The notes below the pieces were generated by a model. That model did no database searches. It saw only the letters and a list, made by a program, of their open reading frames with translations, and had not been told where the DNA came from. Positions 1 through 7,994 of a DNA stretch of 64,000 nt are shown here, piece after piece. A program made the translations under genes and the position numbers. This DNA is from Streptosporangium lutulentum. Its GTDB lineage: Bacteria > Actinomycetota > Actinomycetes > Streptosporangiales > Streptosporangiaceae. The DNA lies in NCBI RefSeq assembly GCF_030811455.1, contig NZ_JAUSQU010000001.1:6076001-6140000 (forward strand), in the 5' to 3' direction. The number at the start of each line of letters is the position of its first letter. Positions within the stretch are counted from its first letter, which is position 1.

Positions 1-485
1 TCGCCTCCCAGCAGGCGGGCTACGCCCCGAACACGGGCCTGCTGGCCGACTTCGTGGTCACCACCAACACCACCCCGAAGCCCGCGCCGGGCGAGGTGCT
101 GGAGGACGCCAACGACGGCAGGTTCTGGTGGAACGCCTGCCGTGATCCGTGGCGGATCGGCAACGACGCGGTGACCAGCGGCGACGCCAAGTCGCTCGCC
201 GCCGCGCGCAAGCTGAACACCTGGATCAAGACCAAGACCGGCGGCGACCCGAACAAGATCGCCGTCGGCTACTCGCTCAACGGCACGCAGATCTCCAGCG
301 GTAGTGAGCCGGCCTTCTTCGCCCCCTTCGCGGTGGCGGCGATGACCGACTCCGGCAGCCAGGCCTGGCTGGACGCCCTGTGGAACAAGATGCTCAGCAC
401 CCCGTTCACGTCCGGCGACTACTACTCGACCAGCATCCAGCTCCAGGTCATGATCACCGTGACCGGCAACCACTGGGTCCCCTGA
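1..485 (+). CDS. Glycoside hydrolase family 8 (endoglucanase/chitosanase type), C-terminal part
   Basis: About 161 residues of the C-terminal end are present; the start lies left of the window and the reading phase begins at base 3. The motif NACRDPWRIGNDAVTSGD followed by AARKLNTWI matches the GH8 (alpha/alpha)6-barrel signature, in which the CR.PWR..D segment lines the substrate cleft. GH8 enzymes cut beta-1,4 links in cellulose, chitosan or xylan outside the cell. The last residues (ITVTGNHWVP) end the barrel with no appended binding module. A strong hairpin follows seven bases after the stop. The exact substrate cannot be told from this fragment. Confidence 0.8.
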   Translation, partial: ASQQAGYAPNTGLLADFVVTTNTTPKPAPGEVLEDANDGRFWWNACRDPWRIGNDAVTSGDAKSLAAARKLNTWIKTKTGGDPNKIAVGYSLNGTQISSGSEPAFFAPFAVAAMTDSGSQAWLDALWNKMLSTPFTSGDYYSTSIQLQVMITVTGNHWVP

Positions 486-492
486 TGTGATC

Positions 493-528
493 GCGGTACG
501 GCTCCCGCGCGGGCGGGAGCCGTACCGC
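493..528 (+). terminator. Hairpin terminator of the GH8 gene
   Basis: A perfect 16-bp inverted repeat (left arm GCGGTACGGCTCCCGC, right arm 513-528) closes over a 4-base loop, seven bases after the stop codon. There is no U-tract. It also lies on the 3' side of the minus-strand gene ending at 630. Confidence 0.7.
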
Positions 529-629
529 TCGATCTCCGCGTTGCACGAGGAAGGGCGAGCGGCCGTCCCGGATCGTCCCGGACGAGCCGCGGGAGGCGGA
601 TCGAGACGCGCGGCCGTCACCGCGCGTTC

Positions 630-1658
630 TCATACTCGGGGGATTCTCCAGCGGAAGACGGTGTCGCCTTCGGCGGTGAGCCAGGTGCCGTCGGCGAGCG
701 GACGCGCCCAGCCGGTCATGGGCAGGGGGTAGCGCACGTCGCCGCGGGGGGTCCCCGTGCGGGAGTCGATCAGGATGTGCCGGGCGTCCTGCGGAGTCGT
801 GGCGTACGTCGTCGCCGTGGCGAGCACGGTGCCGGCGTCGATGTAGCCGCCCCCCGCGTCCCAGTAAGGTTCGTCGTCGCCGGAGACCGGACCCCACGCG
901 TCCGCGGCGGTGAGCGTACGGATGAGGGCCCCACCGGGGAAGGTGTGCCAGGCGATCTCGTCCGGTGGCGCGTAGGTGAGGAAGGACAGTCCGTCCGGAT
1001 GGACATCGGTCAGGATGCGGTGGTCGTCGTCGTGCGTCCACACGCGCAGAGCGCCGTCTTCCAACCGGCCCCAGTACACATGCGCGCCGTCCTGGCCTTC
1101 CCCGACGCCCAGACCCATGTGCCGTCCATCAGGATGCGGCAGATGCTCACCACCGACGGCGGCGCAGTCCAGGGTCTCCCGCGACACCACGTGTCCGCTG
1201 TCGGCCTCCAGCACGAGCCACTCGTCGCCGAGGTAGAAGCCATCGCCGACCTCACCGACCAGCATCGCCCACACATGTCGCCCGTCGTCGGTGAACCGGC
1301 ATGAGGACCGGTTCTCGTTCGGGCGGCGAAGGTCGCGGCCACGGTGCTCCCACAACACGGCGCCGGAGGAGGTGACCGCGCAGACGGCGTCGTCTCCGCA
1401 GAACACACCGACGTCGCCGTCGGGGCTCACCGCCGCCTCCCACGCGTGCCCATCCGGCCACGGCACCGTGAACGTACCGATCAATGAGGCTTCCGCGCCG
1501 AAGAACCTGTTCAGGTCGTGCAGCGTGAGGAGCGCGCCTTCTTGACGCAGCAGCCTCGGCGGCCGTCCCCGCCGGACCTCGACCGCCCACGGTCTTCCCA
1601 TCCAGCGGGCCGCGTCCCGGATTCGTGCCTGACCGACCGGCGCCGCCCTGATCTCCAT
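630..1658 (-). CDS. Hypothetical beta-propeller-like protein
   Basis: This 342-residue protein has no recognisable catalytic motif and no signal peptide. Repeated patterns such as AAVSPDGDVGVFCGDD, SSCRFTDDGRHVWAML, LTDVHPDGLSFLTY and DSRTGTPRGDVRYPLP (a strand, then S/TxDGxxV, then a turn) resemble WD40/quinoprotein-like propeller blades. I infer a cytoplasmic propeller scaffold, but cannot name a function. The ATG at 1658 has no clear Shine-Dalgarno; an internal Met near residue 20 (MGRPW) is an alternative start. It is followed on the same strand by nothing related. Confidence 0.55.
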   Translation of the reverse strand: MEIRAAPVGQARIRDAARWMGRPWAVEVRRGRPPRLLRQEGALLTLHDLNRFFGAEASLIGTFTVPWPDGHAWEAAVSPDGDVGVFCGDDAVCAVTSSGAVLWEHRGRDLRRPNENRSSCRFTDDGRHVWAMLVGEVGDGFYLGDEWLVLEADSGHVVSRETLDCAAVGGEHLPHPDGRHMGLGVGEGQDGAHVYWGRLEDGALRVWTHDDDHRILTDVHPDGLSFLTYAPPDEIAWHTFPGGALIRTLTAADAWGPVSGDDEPYWDAGGGYIDAGTVLATATTYATTPQDARHILIDSRTGTPRGDVRYPLPMTGWARPLADGTWLTAEGDTVFRWRIPRV

Positions 1659-1758
1659 GGCGAGAAACTACAGGGGCGACCGGACGAGCCGCCCCTTCGG
1701 GTGAGCGGGGACCTGCCGTCGACGATCGCCCGCTGTCTGCGGATCGTGCCGCTGTCGC

Positions 1759-4700
1759 TCAGTCCCGGTAGGGAGCCTCCAGCCGGGAGAGCGTCTGCGG
1801 GCATGAGGCGTCCTTGAGCACCGGCCGCCGTTCCAGGACTTCCCTCGCCTGCCGTCTGGCGAGGTTCCAGCCGTTCCACGGGTCGGGCTCGGCGAGCTCG
1901 TTGGCCTCGACCACGTCCCGCAGCACGCAACTGCGGGACGGCTCCGGCAGCCGGTCCAGTGCGGGTACGGCCTCCGCCCCGAGGCCACCCAGGTACTCCA
2001 GGTCGATCCGGTCCACGCCGCGGACGCTGAGCTGGGTCTCCGCGACCCGGAGATCCGGATTCCACACCGCGAACGCCAGCAGGGCGGCACTCGTCATCAC
2101 GACGGCGGTCCTGGGCAGCCATCTGGCGTTCCCGCGTCCGGTGAGCCGTACCGCACCGGCGATCAGGACCAGCACGAAGACCCCGCCCAGCCACCAGACC
2201 GTGGCCTCCACCGAGGCCCGCAGCCGGGAGAGCCCGTAGACCTCGGCGTACAGGTCCAGCCGGTGCAGCGCGGAGAACAGGATGACCATGGTCAGCGCGC
2301 AGAGCACGCCGAGCAGTCCGGCCATCAGCCAGCGGTCCAGGCCCCTGAGCTCGACCACTCCCGAGGCGACCGCCACGATGGCCAGCACGAACACGCTGAC
2401 GACGACCAGCTGGAAGAACCCGGACCGCGCGTACTCGGCGTAGGTCAGCCCGGTGGCCGACGCCACCCAGTCGGTGCTGCCGAACAGCACGGTCAGCTGC
2501 ATCCCCACGAAGGTGGCGAACAGCAGGTTGAGCGCGGTCAGCGGGGTCACCCAGAGGCCGCGGCTCACCGTGACCCGCAGGTTCGGCGTCTCGGGCTCGA
2601 CGACGGGCCGCAGGCCGACCAGCACGGCGGAGGCGACCACGAGCCCGAAGACCACGAAGATCAGGATCCGCAGCGGCACCGTCCCCGCCCAGTCCTGCGC
2701 GCTGAACACCCGCTGGACGGCCTGGGCGAAGATCGCGTCCGCCGAGGCGAACAGCGCGCCGAACACCCCCACGAGCACGACGGTCAGCCCGCCCCCGATC
2801 AGAAGCGGCGTCAACCGCCTGCGGACCGCCATCCCCTTGACCTGCGGCCCCAGGAACCACGGCACCGGCACCAGTCCCAGGATCACCGACGCCCCGCCCC
2901 TGATCACACCGAGCCAGCCGCGCCCGGCCCCCGACAGGGCGAGCGCGGCCGTCAGGAATCCGGCCAGCAGGAGCAGTCCGACGAGCCAGTTCGCGTCCCT
3001 GAACATCGCCACCGCGACCATCCCGTACGCGATCGCCCCCATCGCCGCCGACCAGGGGGTGATCCTCCCGCGCACCGCGGGAAGTGCCGCCGCCCCCATG
3101 GCGACGGCCACGAGCACGAGTCCCAGCCCCGCCCTGCTGTACGGCACCGCGAACGCGGCCAGCAACCCGACGGCCGCGATCACCGGCAGCACCCACTTGG
3201 GAGTGTCCGGCAGGTCCGGCCGAGGAAAGATCGGCGGAGCCTCGTACCCTCCCGAACCGCCGGAGGTCCAGGGATCCCGGGGGCTTCTCAGCTCTCCGGT
3301 CCCTCCTGACGTCACGGGCGACGCCTCGGACATCACGGACTTCTCGGACGTCGCAGGCGTCCTCGACGCTCCAGGACCCGCCTGTCCGCCCATGCCTCCC
3401 GGCGGCTGTGCCGTCTCTCCCGCGGTCTCCCGGGGCGGCTCGCTCTCCGAACGCCTCGGACCCGGCCTCGGTACGGTGACCGTCGCGCCAGGTCCTCGCG
3501 CCGGAGGGCGGTGCGGGAGCGGCGTCTGATGACCGCTCCAGAATTCGGCGGCCGGGGTGGTGGCGCCGATGACCGTGCCGACGAACGCCCCGATCACAAC
3601 GAGGGCGGAACCGGCCAGCAGGCCCGCCCTGAGGTCCAGCATCGCGAGGCCGAGACCCGCGACCCCACCGCACACCAGGCCGAAGACACCGCCGACGACG
3701 AGTCCGAGGAACGCTCCGAGCCAGTTTCGCACCCGCTCCTGCCGCGCGCCGCCGGGCCGGTGGGCGTCCCCGCCGGACATGAGGACCGGCGTGGGCGGAA
3801 ACCTCGGCGGCGTCACCTGCCGCGTGGCAGGCGCCGCGGCTCCGTGCGCGGGGGGCCCGGGATCCGGGGAGGCGAACACGGGCTCGGACACCGCGCGGGT
3901 TCCGGGCCCCTCGGCGGTCGCCAGGGCCCCGTGAGACACGAACGCCTCACCGGCCTCGGCCGCTTCCCGCGGCCCGGACGGATGACCGGCCGCGAACACG
4001 TCACGAGGCTTGGACGCCCGGACCGCTCCGGCCGTTTCCCGGAGCTCGGACGGATGACCCGCTTCGCCCCCCGGCACGTCACGGGGCCCGGACGTCTCGG
4101 CGGCCTCGGGTGGCGTGCCCTCCGAGGCCGGCACGGAAGGCGCGGGGACCTCCGGGTCCTCGGAGGCGTGGTCCCCCGCCGGTGCGGGGGAACCCCTCCC
4201 CGTCGAGGCAGGGGAGGGCAGGGGGGTGTCCATCATGATCCTTCCTGGGAGGTCGGCCACGATCTGGCAACCGACACCGTCTTCGACGTGGATGGAGCCG
4301 CCGTGGAGTTCGACGATCTCCTTGGTGATGGCCAGGCCCAGCCCGGCGCCGCCGTCGTCGGCCGCCCGGCCCGCGTCCAGGCGGGAGAAGCGTTCGAACG
4401 CCCGCGCCCGGTCCTCGACCGGGATTCCCGGCCCCCGGTCGGTCACGCGCAGCCGTACGCCGTCTCCCTCGACGGCCGCGGCCAGCACCACGACCCCGCC
4501 CTCCGGGCTGTGCCGTACGGCGTTGTCCAGCAGGTTCGCCAGGACCTGCGCCAGCAGGTCGGAATCGGCGCGGAGGCTCAGCCCCTCGGGGACCTCGCAG
4601 CGGGCCGTGACCCCCTCCCTGGCCAGTACGGCCTCCCGCAGCGCCTGCTCGCACAGCGGCCGGAGCTCGACGTCGTCAAGCTCGATCAACCGGGACCCCG

Positions 4701-5235
4701 ACTCCAGCCGGGACAGGTCGAGGAGCTGCGCGACCAGCCGGCCCAGCCGCTCGGTCTGGGCGAGGGCGGTGCCGAGCGTGACGGGATCGGGGTCGGAGAC
4801 CCCGTCCACCACGTTCTCCAGCACCGCCCGGAGCGCGGTGATCGGCGTGCGGAGCTCGTGGCTGACGTTGGCCACCAGTTCCCGCCGCTGCCTGTCCACC
4901 TCTCCCAGGTCGGCCGCCATCGCGTTGAAGGCGCGGGCGAGCTCGCCGACCTCGTCACGGGAGGTCGCGGTGACCCGCAGGCCGTACCGGCCCTTGGCGA
5001 TGGTCTGCGCGGCGGCGGCCATCTCGCGCAGCGGTTTGGTCATCCCCCGCGCGAGCAGTTGCATCATGATCAGGGCGAACACCACGGCCACCGCGACGCG
5101 CACGTTCCGCGAGTAGCCGGCGTTGATGCCGACCTCGTTGACGACGAACGCCGCCGCGACGGCGAGCAGGATCACCATCCCGAGCTTGACCTTGATCCGG
5201 CCCAGGAAATCGAGGGGTCTCAATAATCGACGCAT
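1759..5235 (-). CDS. Sensor histidine kinase read through into a DUF4173-type membrane protein
   Basis: One uninterrupted frame of 1158 codons. Residues 1-333 are a complete kinase: two membrane segments (about 18-36 and 46-63), HAMP (65-118), the phospho-acceptor motif NVSHELRTP with His126, then N-box (ANLLDNAVRHSP), G1 (DRGPGIP) and G2 (GGAGLGLAI). Residues 334-500 are a Pro/Ala-rich linker. Residues 505-1100 hold about 12 hydrophobic segments with motifs typical of DUF4173 (LTVLFG, TYAEYARSGFFQLVV). A strong ribosome binding site sits exactly at the join (see 4240-4246), so the membrane part may also be made as a separate protein. It lies 33 bases downstream of its response regulator and is probably co-transcribed. 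The signal sensed is unknown. Confidence 0.8.
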   Translation of the reverse strand: MRRLLRPLDFLGRIKVKLGMVILLAVAAAFVVNEVGINAGYSRNVRVAVAVVFALIMMQLLARGMTKPLREMAAAAQTIAKGRYGLRVTATSRDEVGELARAFNAMAADLGEVDRQRRELVANVSHELRTPITALRAVLENVVDGVSDPDPVTLGTALAQTERLGRLVAQLLDLSRLESGSRLIELDDVELRPLCEQALREAVLAREGVTARCEVPEGLSLRADSDLLAQVLANLLDNAVRHSPEGGVVVLAAAVEGDGVRLRVTDRGPGIPVEDRARAFERFSRLDAGRAADDGGAGLGLAITKEIVELHGGSIHVEDGVGCQIVADLPGRIMMDTPLPSPASTGRGSPAPAGDHASEDPEVPAPSVPASEGTPPEAAETSGPRDVPGGEAGHPSELRETAGAVRASKPRDVFAAGHPSGPREAAEAGEAFVSHGALATAEGPGTRAVSEPVFASPDPGPPAHGAAAPATRQVTPPRFPPTPVLMSGGDAHRPGGARQERVRNWLGAFLGLVVGGVFGLVCGGVAGLGLAMLDLRAGLLAGSALVVIGAFVGTVIGATTPAAEFWSGHQTPLPHRPPARGPGATVTVPRPGPRRSESEPPRETAGETAQPPGGMGGQAGPGASRTPATSEKSVMSEASPVTSGGTGELRSPRDPWTSGGSGGYEAPPIFPRPDLPDTPKWVLPVIAAVGLLAAFAVPYSRAGLGLVLVAVAMGAAALPAVRGRITPWSAAMGAIAYGMVAVAMFRDANWLVGLLLLAGFLTAALALSGAGRGWLGVIRGGASVILGLVPVPWFLGPQVKGMAVRRRLTPLLIGGGLTVVLVGVFGALFASADAIFAQAVQRVFSAQDWAGTVPLRILIFVVFGLVVASAVLVGLRPVVEPETPNLRVTVSRGLWVTPLTALNLLFATFVGMQLTVLFGSTDWVASATGLTYAEYARSGFFQLVVVSVFVLAIVAVASGVVELRGLDRWLMAGLLGVLCALTMVILFSALHRLDLYAEVYGLSRLRASVEATVWWLGGVFVLVLIAGAVRLTGRGNARWLPRTAVVMTSAALLAFAVWNPDLRVAETQLSVRGVDRIDLEYLGGLGAEAVPALDRLPEPSRSCVLRDVVEANELAEPDPWNGWNLARRQAREVLERRPVLKDASCPQTLSRLEAPYRD
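4240..4246 (-). promoter_or_regulatory. Internal Shine-Dalgarno inside the kinase-DUF4173 frame
   Basis: On the minus strand AGGAAGG is followed by ATC and two Met codons (334, ATG at 4236; 335, ATG at 4233). Spacing is 3 bases to the first ATG and 6 to the second. It falls precisely where an ordinary histidine kinase would end, so it can start an independent DUF4173 protein. Confidence 0.55.
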
Positions 5236-5268
5236 CCCAGTCTTGGAGTAGGGGAAAGGGGGATCGGT

Positions 5269-5958
5269 TCACGGACGGACGAGGGCGTAGCCGACCCCGT
5301 GAACCGTCCGGACGATGCCGGTGCCGAGTTTCCGGCGCAGGGCCCGCACGTGGCTGTCGACCGTGCGGGTGGCCGCGGCCTCGGAGAAGCCCCAGATGTC
5401 GGCGAGCAGCCGTTCCCGCTCGAAGACCTGCCCGGGGCGCTCGGCGAGGCGGCAGAGCAGGTCGAACTCGGTCCTGGTCAGCTGCGCCTCCGCGCCTCGC
5501 ACGTAGACCCGGCGCTCGGCGGTGTCTATCTCGATGTCGCCGACGCGGATGACCGTGTCGTCCACGGCCAGCTGGGAGGCCCGCTCGACCCTGCGCAGCA
5601 GGGCGTGCACCCGGGCGACCAGTTCGCGCATGCTGAACGGCTTGGCCATGTAGTCGTCGGCCCCGACCCCGAGCCCCACCAGCAGGTCGGTCTCCTCGCC
5701 GAGCGCGGTGAGCATGAGCACCGGCACCGGCCGGGCCGCCTGCATCCGGCGGCACACCTCAAGCCCGTCGAGTCCGGGCAGCAGTCTGTCGAGCACCACC
5801 ACGTCGGGTCCGGTCTTCGCGTAGGCCGCGAGCGCGGCCTCCCCGTCCCCGGCGATCTGTACCTCGAAGCCCTCCGCGACCAGCCGGTGCCGTACGGCCC
5901 GCGCGATCGTCTGATCGTCCTCCACCACGAGGACGCGTCGTTGCTGGGGAGTCGCCAT
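5269..5958 (-). CDS. OmpR/PhoB-family response regulator
   Basis: 229 residues. The receiver domain shows the acidic pair at Asp14-Asp15, phospho-acceptor Asp57 (VVVLDRLLPGLDG), and Lys106 in MAKPFS. The C-terminal winged helix ends with the usual VRTVHGVGYALV. The chosen start is the ATG at 5958 (MATPQQRRVLVVEDD); the frame is open further upstream, but the extra residues do not resemble a receiver domain. The partner histidine kinase starts 33 bases after this stop. It probably binds DNA as a phosphorylated dimer; targets cannot be read from the window. Confidence 0.93.
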   Translation of the reverse strand: MATPQQRRVLVVEDDQTIARAVRHRLVAEGFEVQIAGDGEAALAAYAKTGPDVVVLDRLLPGLDGLEVCRRMQAARPVPVLMLTALGEETDLLVGLGVGADDYMAKPFSMRELVARVHALLRRVERASQLAVDDTVIRVGDIEIDTAERRVYVRGAEAQLTRTEFDLLCRLAERPGQVFERERLLADIWGFSEAAATRTVDSHVRALRRKLGTGIVRTVHGVGYALVRP

Positions 5959-6026
5959 GCCGGGCAGCGTAGACCGGACCTGTGCAGATGACCCGAGGTG
6001 AATTGTGCAGGTTTTGCGCACCCCCG

Positions 6027-6064
6027 CCGGGTGGGGCCCCCGAGGGAGCGGGGACCCCACCCGG
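6027..6064. repeat. Large inverted repeat in the divergent intergenic region
   Basis: Arms CCGGGTGGGG (6027-6036) and CCCCACCCGG (6055-6064) pair perfectly, followed after one mismatch by CCCC/GGGG (6038-6041 with 6050-6053), leaving an 8-base loop. It starts 69 bases upstream of the response-regulator start codon, so it could lie in that 5' leader or be a mobile-like repeat. Confidence 0.5.
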
Positions 6065-6345
6065 CTCAGGAGACGATCGGCCTATCGATGCCTTCATTTC
6101 TGCATCAACTGGATACTCTCCCGTCGTATCGTGACGAAGTGGTCGACGTCAGCGCCTACCCACACGGAGTCAGAGGTCAATGAGTCCATCGAGCACGGAA
6201 GCGGCCGCACCCGGCACCGTGGAACGTTCGAAAGCACCGGCCCGGCCTCCGGCGACCGCCTGAGATCCGGCGCCTGCCGCCCCACGGAGAAGCATCGAAC
6301 GCCGAAGATGCCGGATCTAAGGGGCGTAAGAGACATAAGACCCAT

Positions 6346-6360
6346 AAGAGGATCCCTCTT
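6346..6360 (+). promoter_or_regulatory. Small hairpin that would hide the ribosome binding site of the first kinase
   Basis: AAGAGG-ATC-CCTCTT is a perfect 6-bp inverted repeat with a 3-base loop. The left arm contains the only Shine-Dalgarno-like stretch (AAGAGGA) before the TTG at 6363. If transcribed, the hairpin would compete with ribosome binding. Confidence 0.35.
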
Positions 6361-6362
6361 CA

Positions 6363-7994
6363 TTGGTCCATATGCCGCTAAGTGACTATGTTGCTGTCCG
6401 CGATCAGATAGCGAACGGGGTGAGCGGGATCGACACTCGAGTGCTGGCAGGCCGCTACCGGCTGCTCAACCCCCTCGCCGAGGGCGGGACGGGCACCGTG
6501 TGGCTCGCCGCCGACGAGACGCTCGGCCGTGACGTGGCGGTCAAGGAGATACGGCTCCCGCCGGACCTCGGCCCCGTCCAACGGCAGGAGATCTACGTCG
6601 CCGCGCTCCGGGAGGCCAACCTGGCCGCCCGGCTCAAGCACCCGTCGATCGTCACCGTCCACGACGTGATCATCGAGCAGGATCGGCCCTGGCTCGTCAT
6701 GGAGCGGCTGTCGGGCGCGACCCTGGAACAGACCGTCCGCGAACGACGGCCGCTGCCGGTCCACCAGGCGGCCAGGGTCGGCGTGGGTATCCTCAGCGCG
6801 CTCGCCGCCGCACATTCCGCCGGGCTGCTGCACCGCGACGTCAACCCGGGCAACGTCTTCCTCACCAGGGCGGGCAGGGCGATCCTCACCGACTTCGGCC
6901 TCGCCGTCGTCGACGGCGAGGCCACCTCCGGGCGCACCGGCCACCTGGTCGGCACACCCAACTACGTCGCCCCCGAACGCCTGCGCGGCGAGCGCGGCAG
7001 TCCCGCCTCCGACCTGTGGTCACTCGGCGCGACCCTCTACTTCGCCATCGAGGGCCTGCCGCCGCATCCGGCCGCGACCTCCATCGCGGTGATCAACCGG
7101 GTGCTCACCGAACCCGCCAGACCGCCCGAGCGAGCGGGCGCGCTGGGCCCGCTGCTCATGCTCATGCTCGACCCCCTGCCCGAGGCCCGGCCGTCCTTCG
7201 ACACCGTGTCGCGCGTTCTGGGAGAGGTCGCCACCGGACACCCGGCCACCGCCCCCGCCCCCGCCCCCGCGTTCGTGCCCGCGCCGCACCGCCCGCAGCC
7301 GGCCCCCGCCCTCCGCGGCGTCGTCCAGCCCAGGGGCGCGGCGCTGTGGGCCGCCGTCGAGGTGGGAGTGGTCGCGGTGGTCATCGGGGCCACGATGGGC
7401 GTGGTCCATCTGTCCGCGGACCCGGCACCCGTCGAGAAGCCCGTCACGTTCAGCGAGAAACCGGGCGCCTTCACCACCCCTGTGGACATGTGCAAGCTGC
7501 TTCCCGTCGCCGACGTCAGGCAACTGCTCCCGGCGCTCACGTCCGAGGGAGAGCCGACCAGCACCGGTGGTTGCCAGTGGGTGATCAGCGGCATGGGACT
7601 GGAGATGAGCCCCTCGGGTCTGAACAAGCAGTGGGGCAAGAGCCCGCGCCAGGCTCACGAGCTGTTCGTGAACGAACGCAACAACGTTATCCCCAACGGC
7701 CAGGTCGCCTGGAGCTGGTCGGACATCGACGCCGGCATCCGCTCCGCCCGCTCCACGGGTCCGCTACCGGTCAAACCAGCCGGAAGCGAGGCTTTCGGCT
7801 ATGACTTCTACGAAAACCGGAAGACCGGCAGGCTCGAACAGAGCCACGTGGTCTTTCGCGTCGACAACCTGGTCGTCGACGTCGCCTACACGGTGGTGGA
7901 CGGCAGCAAGGACGGCCCCGCGGTCCAGGCGGGTGCCCACACCGCCGCCGTCTGGGTCGCGAACGCGCTGAACAAGCAGAAGGCTGGCGGATGA
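6363..7994 (+). CDS. Receptor Ser/Thr protein kinase with two-Cys extracytoplasmic module (kinase 1)
   Basis: 543 residues from a TTG start; an ATG at 6372 and a GTG at 6420 are alternatives. Kinase domain about 29-285: glycine loop AEGGTGTVW, ATP-anchoring Lys61 (VAVKEI), catalytic loop HRDVNPGN (Asp159, Asn164) and DFG at 177-179, so it looks active. The usual Lys after HRDV is Asn. A Pro/Ala linker leads to one membrane span (about 325-350). The outer part carries DMCKLLP (Cys377) and GGCQWV (Cys404), the C-x-LL...C-x-W pattern shared with the next three genes and reminiscent of DUF3558. Its stop overlaps the next start by four bases (ATGA), so translation is coupled. Confidence 0.85.
   Translation: MVHMPLSDYVAVRDQIANGVSGIDTRVLAGRYRLLNPLAEGGTGTVWLAADETLGRDVAVKEIRLPPDLGPVQRQEIYVAALREANLAARLKHPSIVTVHDVIIEQDRPWLVMERLSGATLEQTVRERRPLPVHQAARVGVGILSALAAAHSAGLLHRDVNPGNVFLTRAGRAILTDFGLAVVDGEATSGRTGHLVGTPNYVAPERLRGERGSPASDLWSLGATLYFAIEGLPPHPAATSIAVINRVLTEPARPPERAGALGPLLMLMLDPLPEARPSFDTVSRVLGEVATGHPATAPAPAPAFVPAPHRPQPAPALRGVVQPRGAALWAAVEVGVVAVVIGATMGVVHLSADPAPVEKPVTFSEKPGAFTTPVDMCKLLPVADVRQLLPALTSEGEPTSTGGCQWVISGMGLEMSPSGLNKQWGKSPRQAHELFVNERNNVIPNGQVAWSWSDIDAGIRSARSTGPLPVKPAGSEAFGYDFYENRKTGRLEQSHVVFRVDNLVVDVAYTVVDGSKDGPAVQAGAHTAAVWVANALNKQKAGG

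Larger units (their letters stand above)
5959..6362. other. Divergent intergenic region between response regulator and kinase cassette
   Basis: 404 bases without a convincing gene. It must hold the promoters of both the two-component pair and the kinase cassette. The only clear structures are the hairpin at 6027-6064 and the small hairpin at 6346-6360. Short open frames here lack family resemblance and ribosome binding sites. Confidence 0.6.

Noticed and set aside
1511..3673. Long open frame (720 codons) on the minus strand overlapping the kinase-DUF4173 gene
   Set aside because: Same strand, other phase; Arg/Gly/Ala-rich with no family resemblance, a by-product of GC-rich third positions.
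5959..6060. N-terminal extension of the response regulator
   Set aside because: The added residues (MGSPLPRGPHPAG...) do not belong to a receiver domain; the ATG at 5958 gives the normal length.
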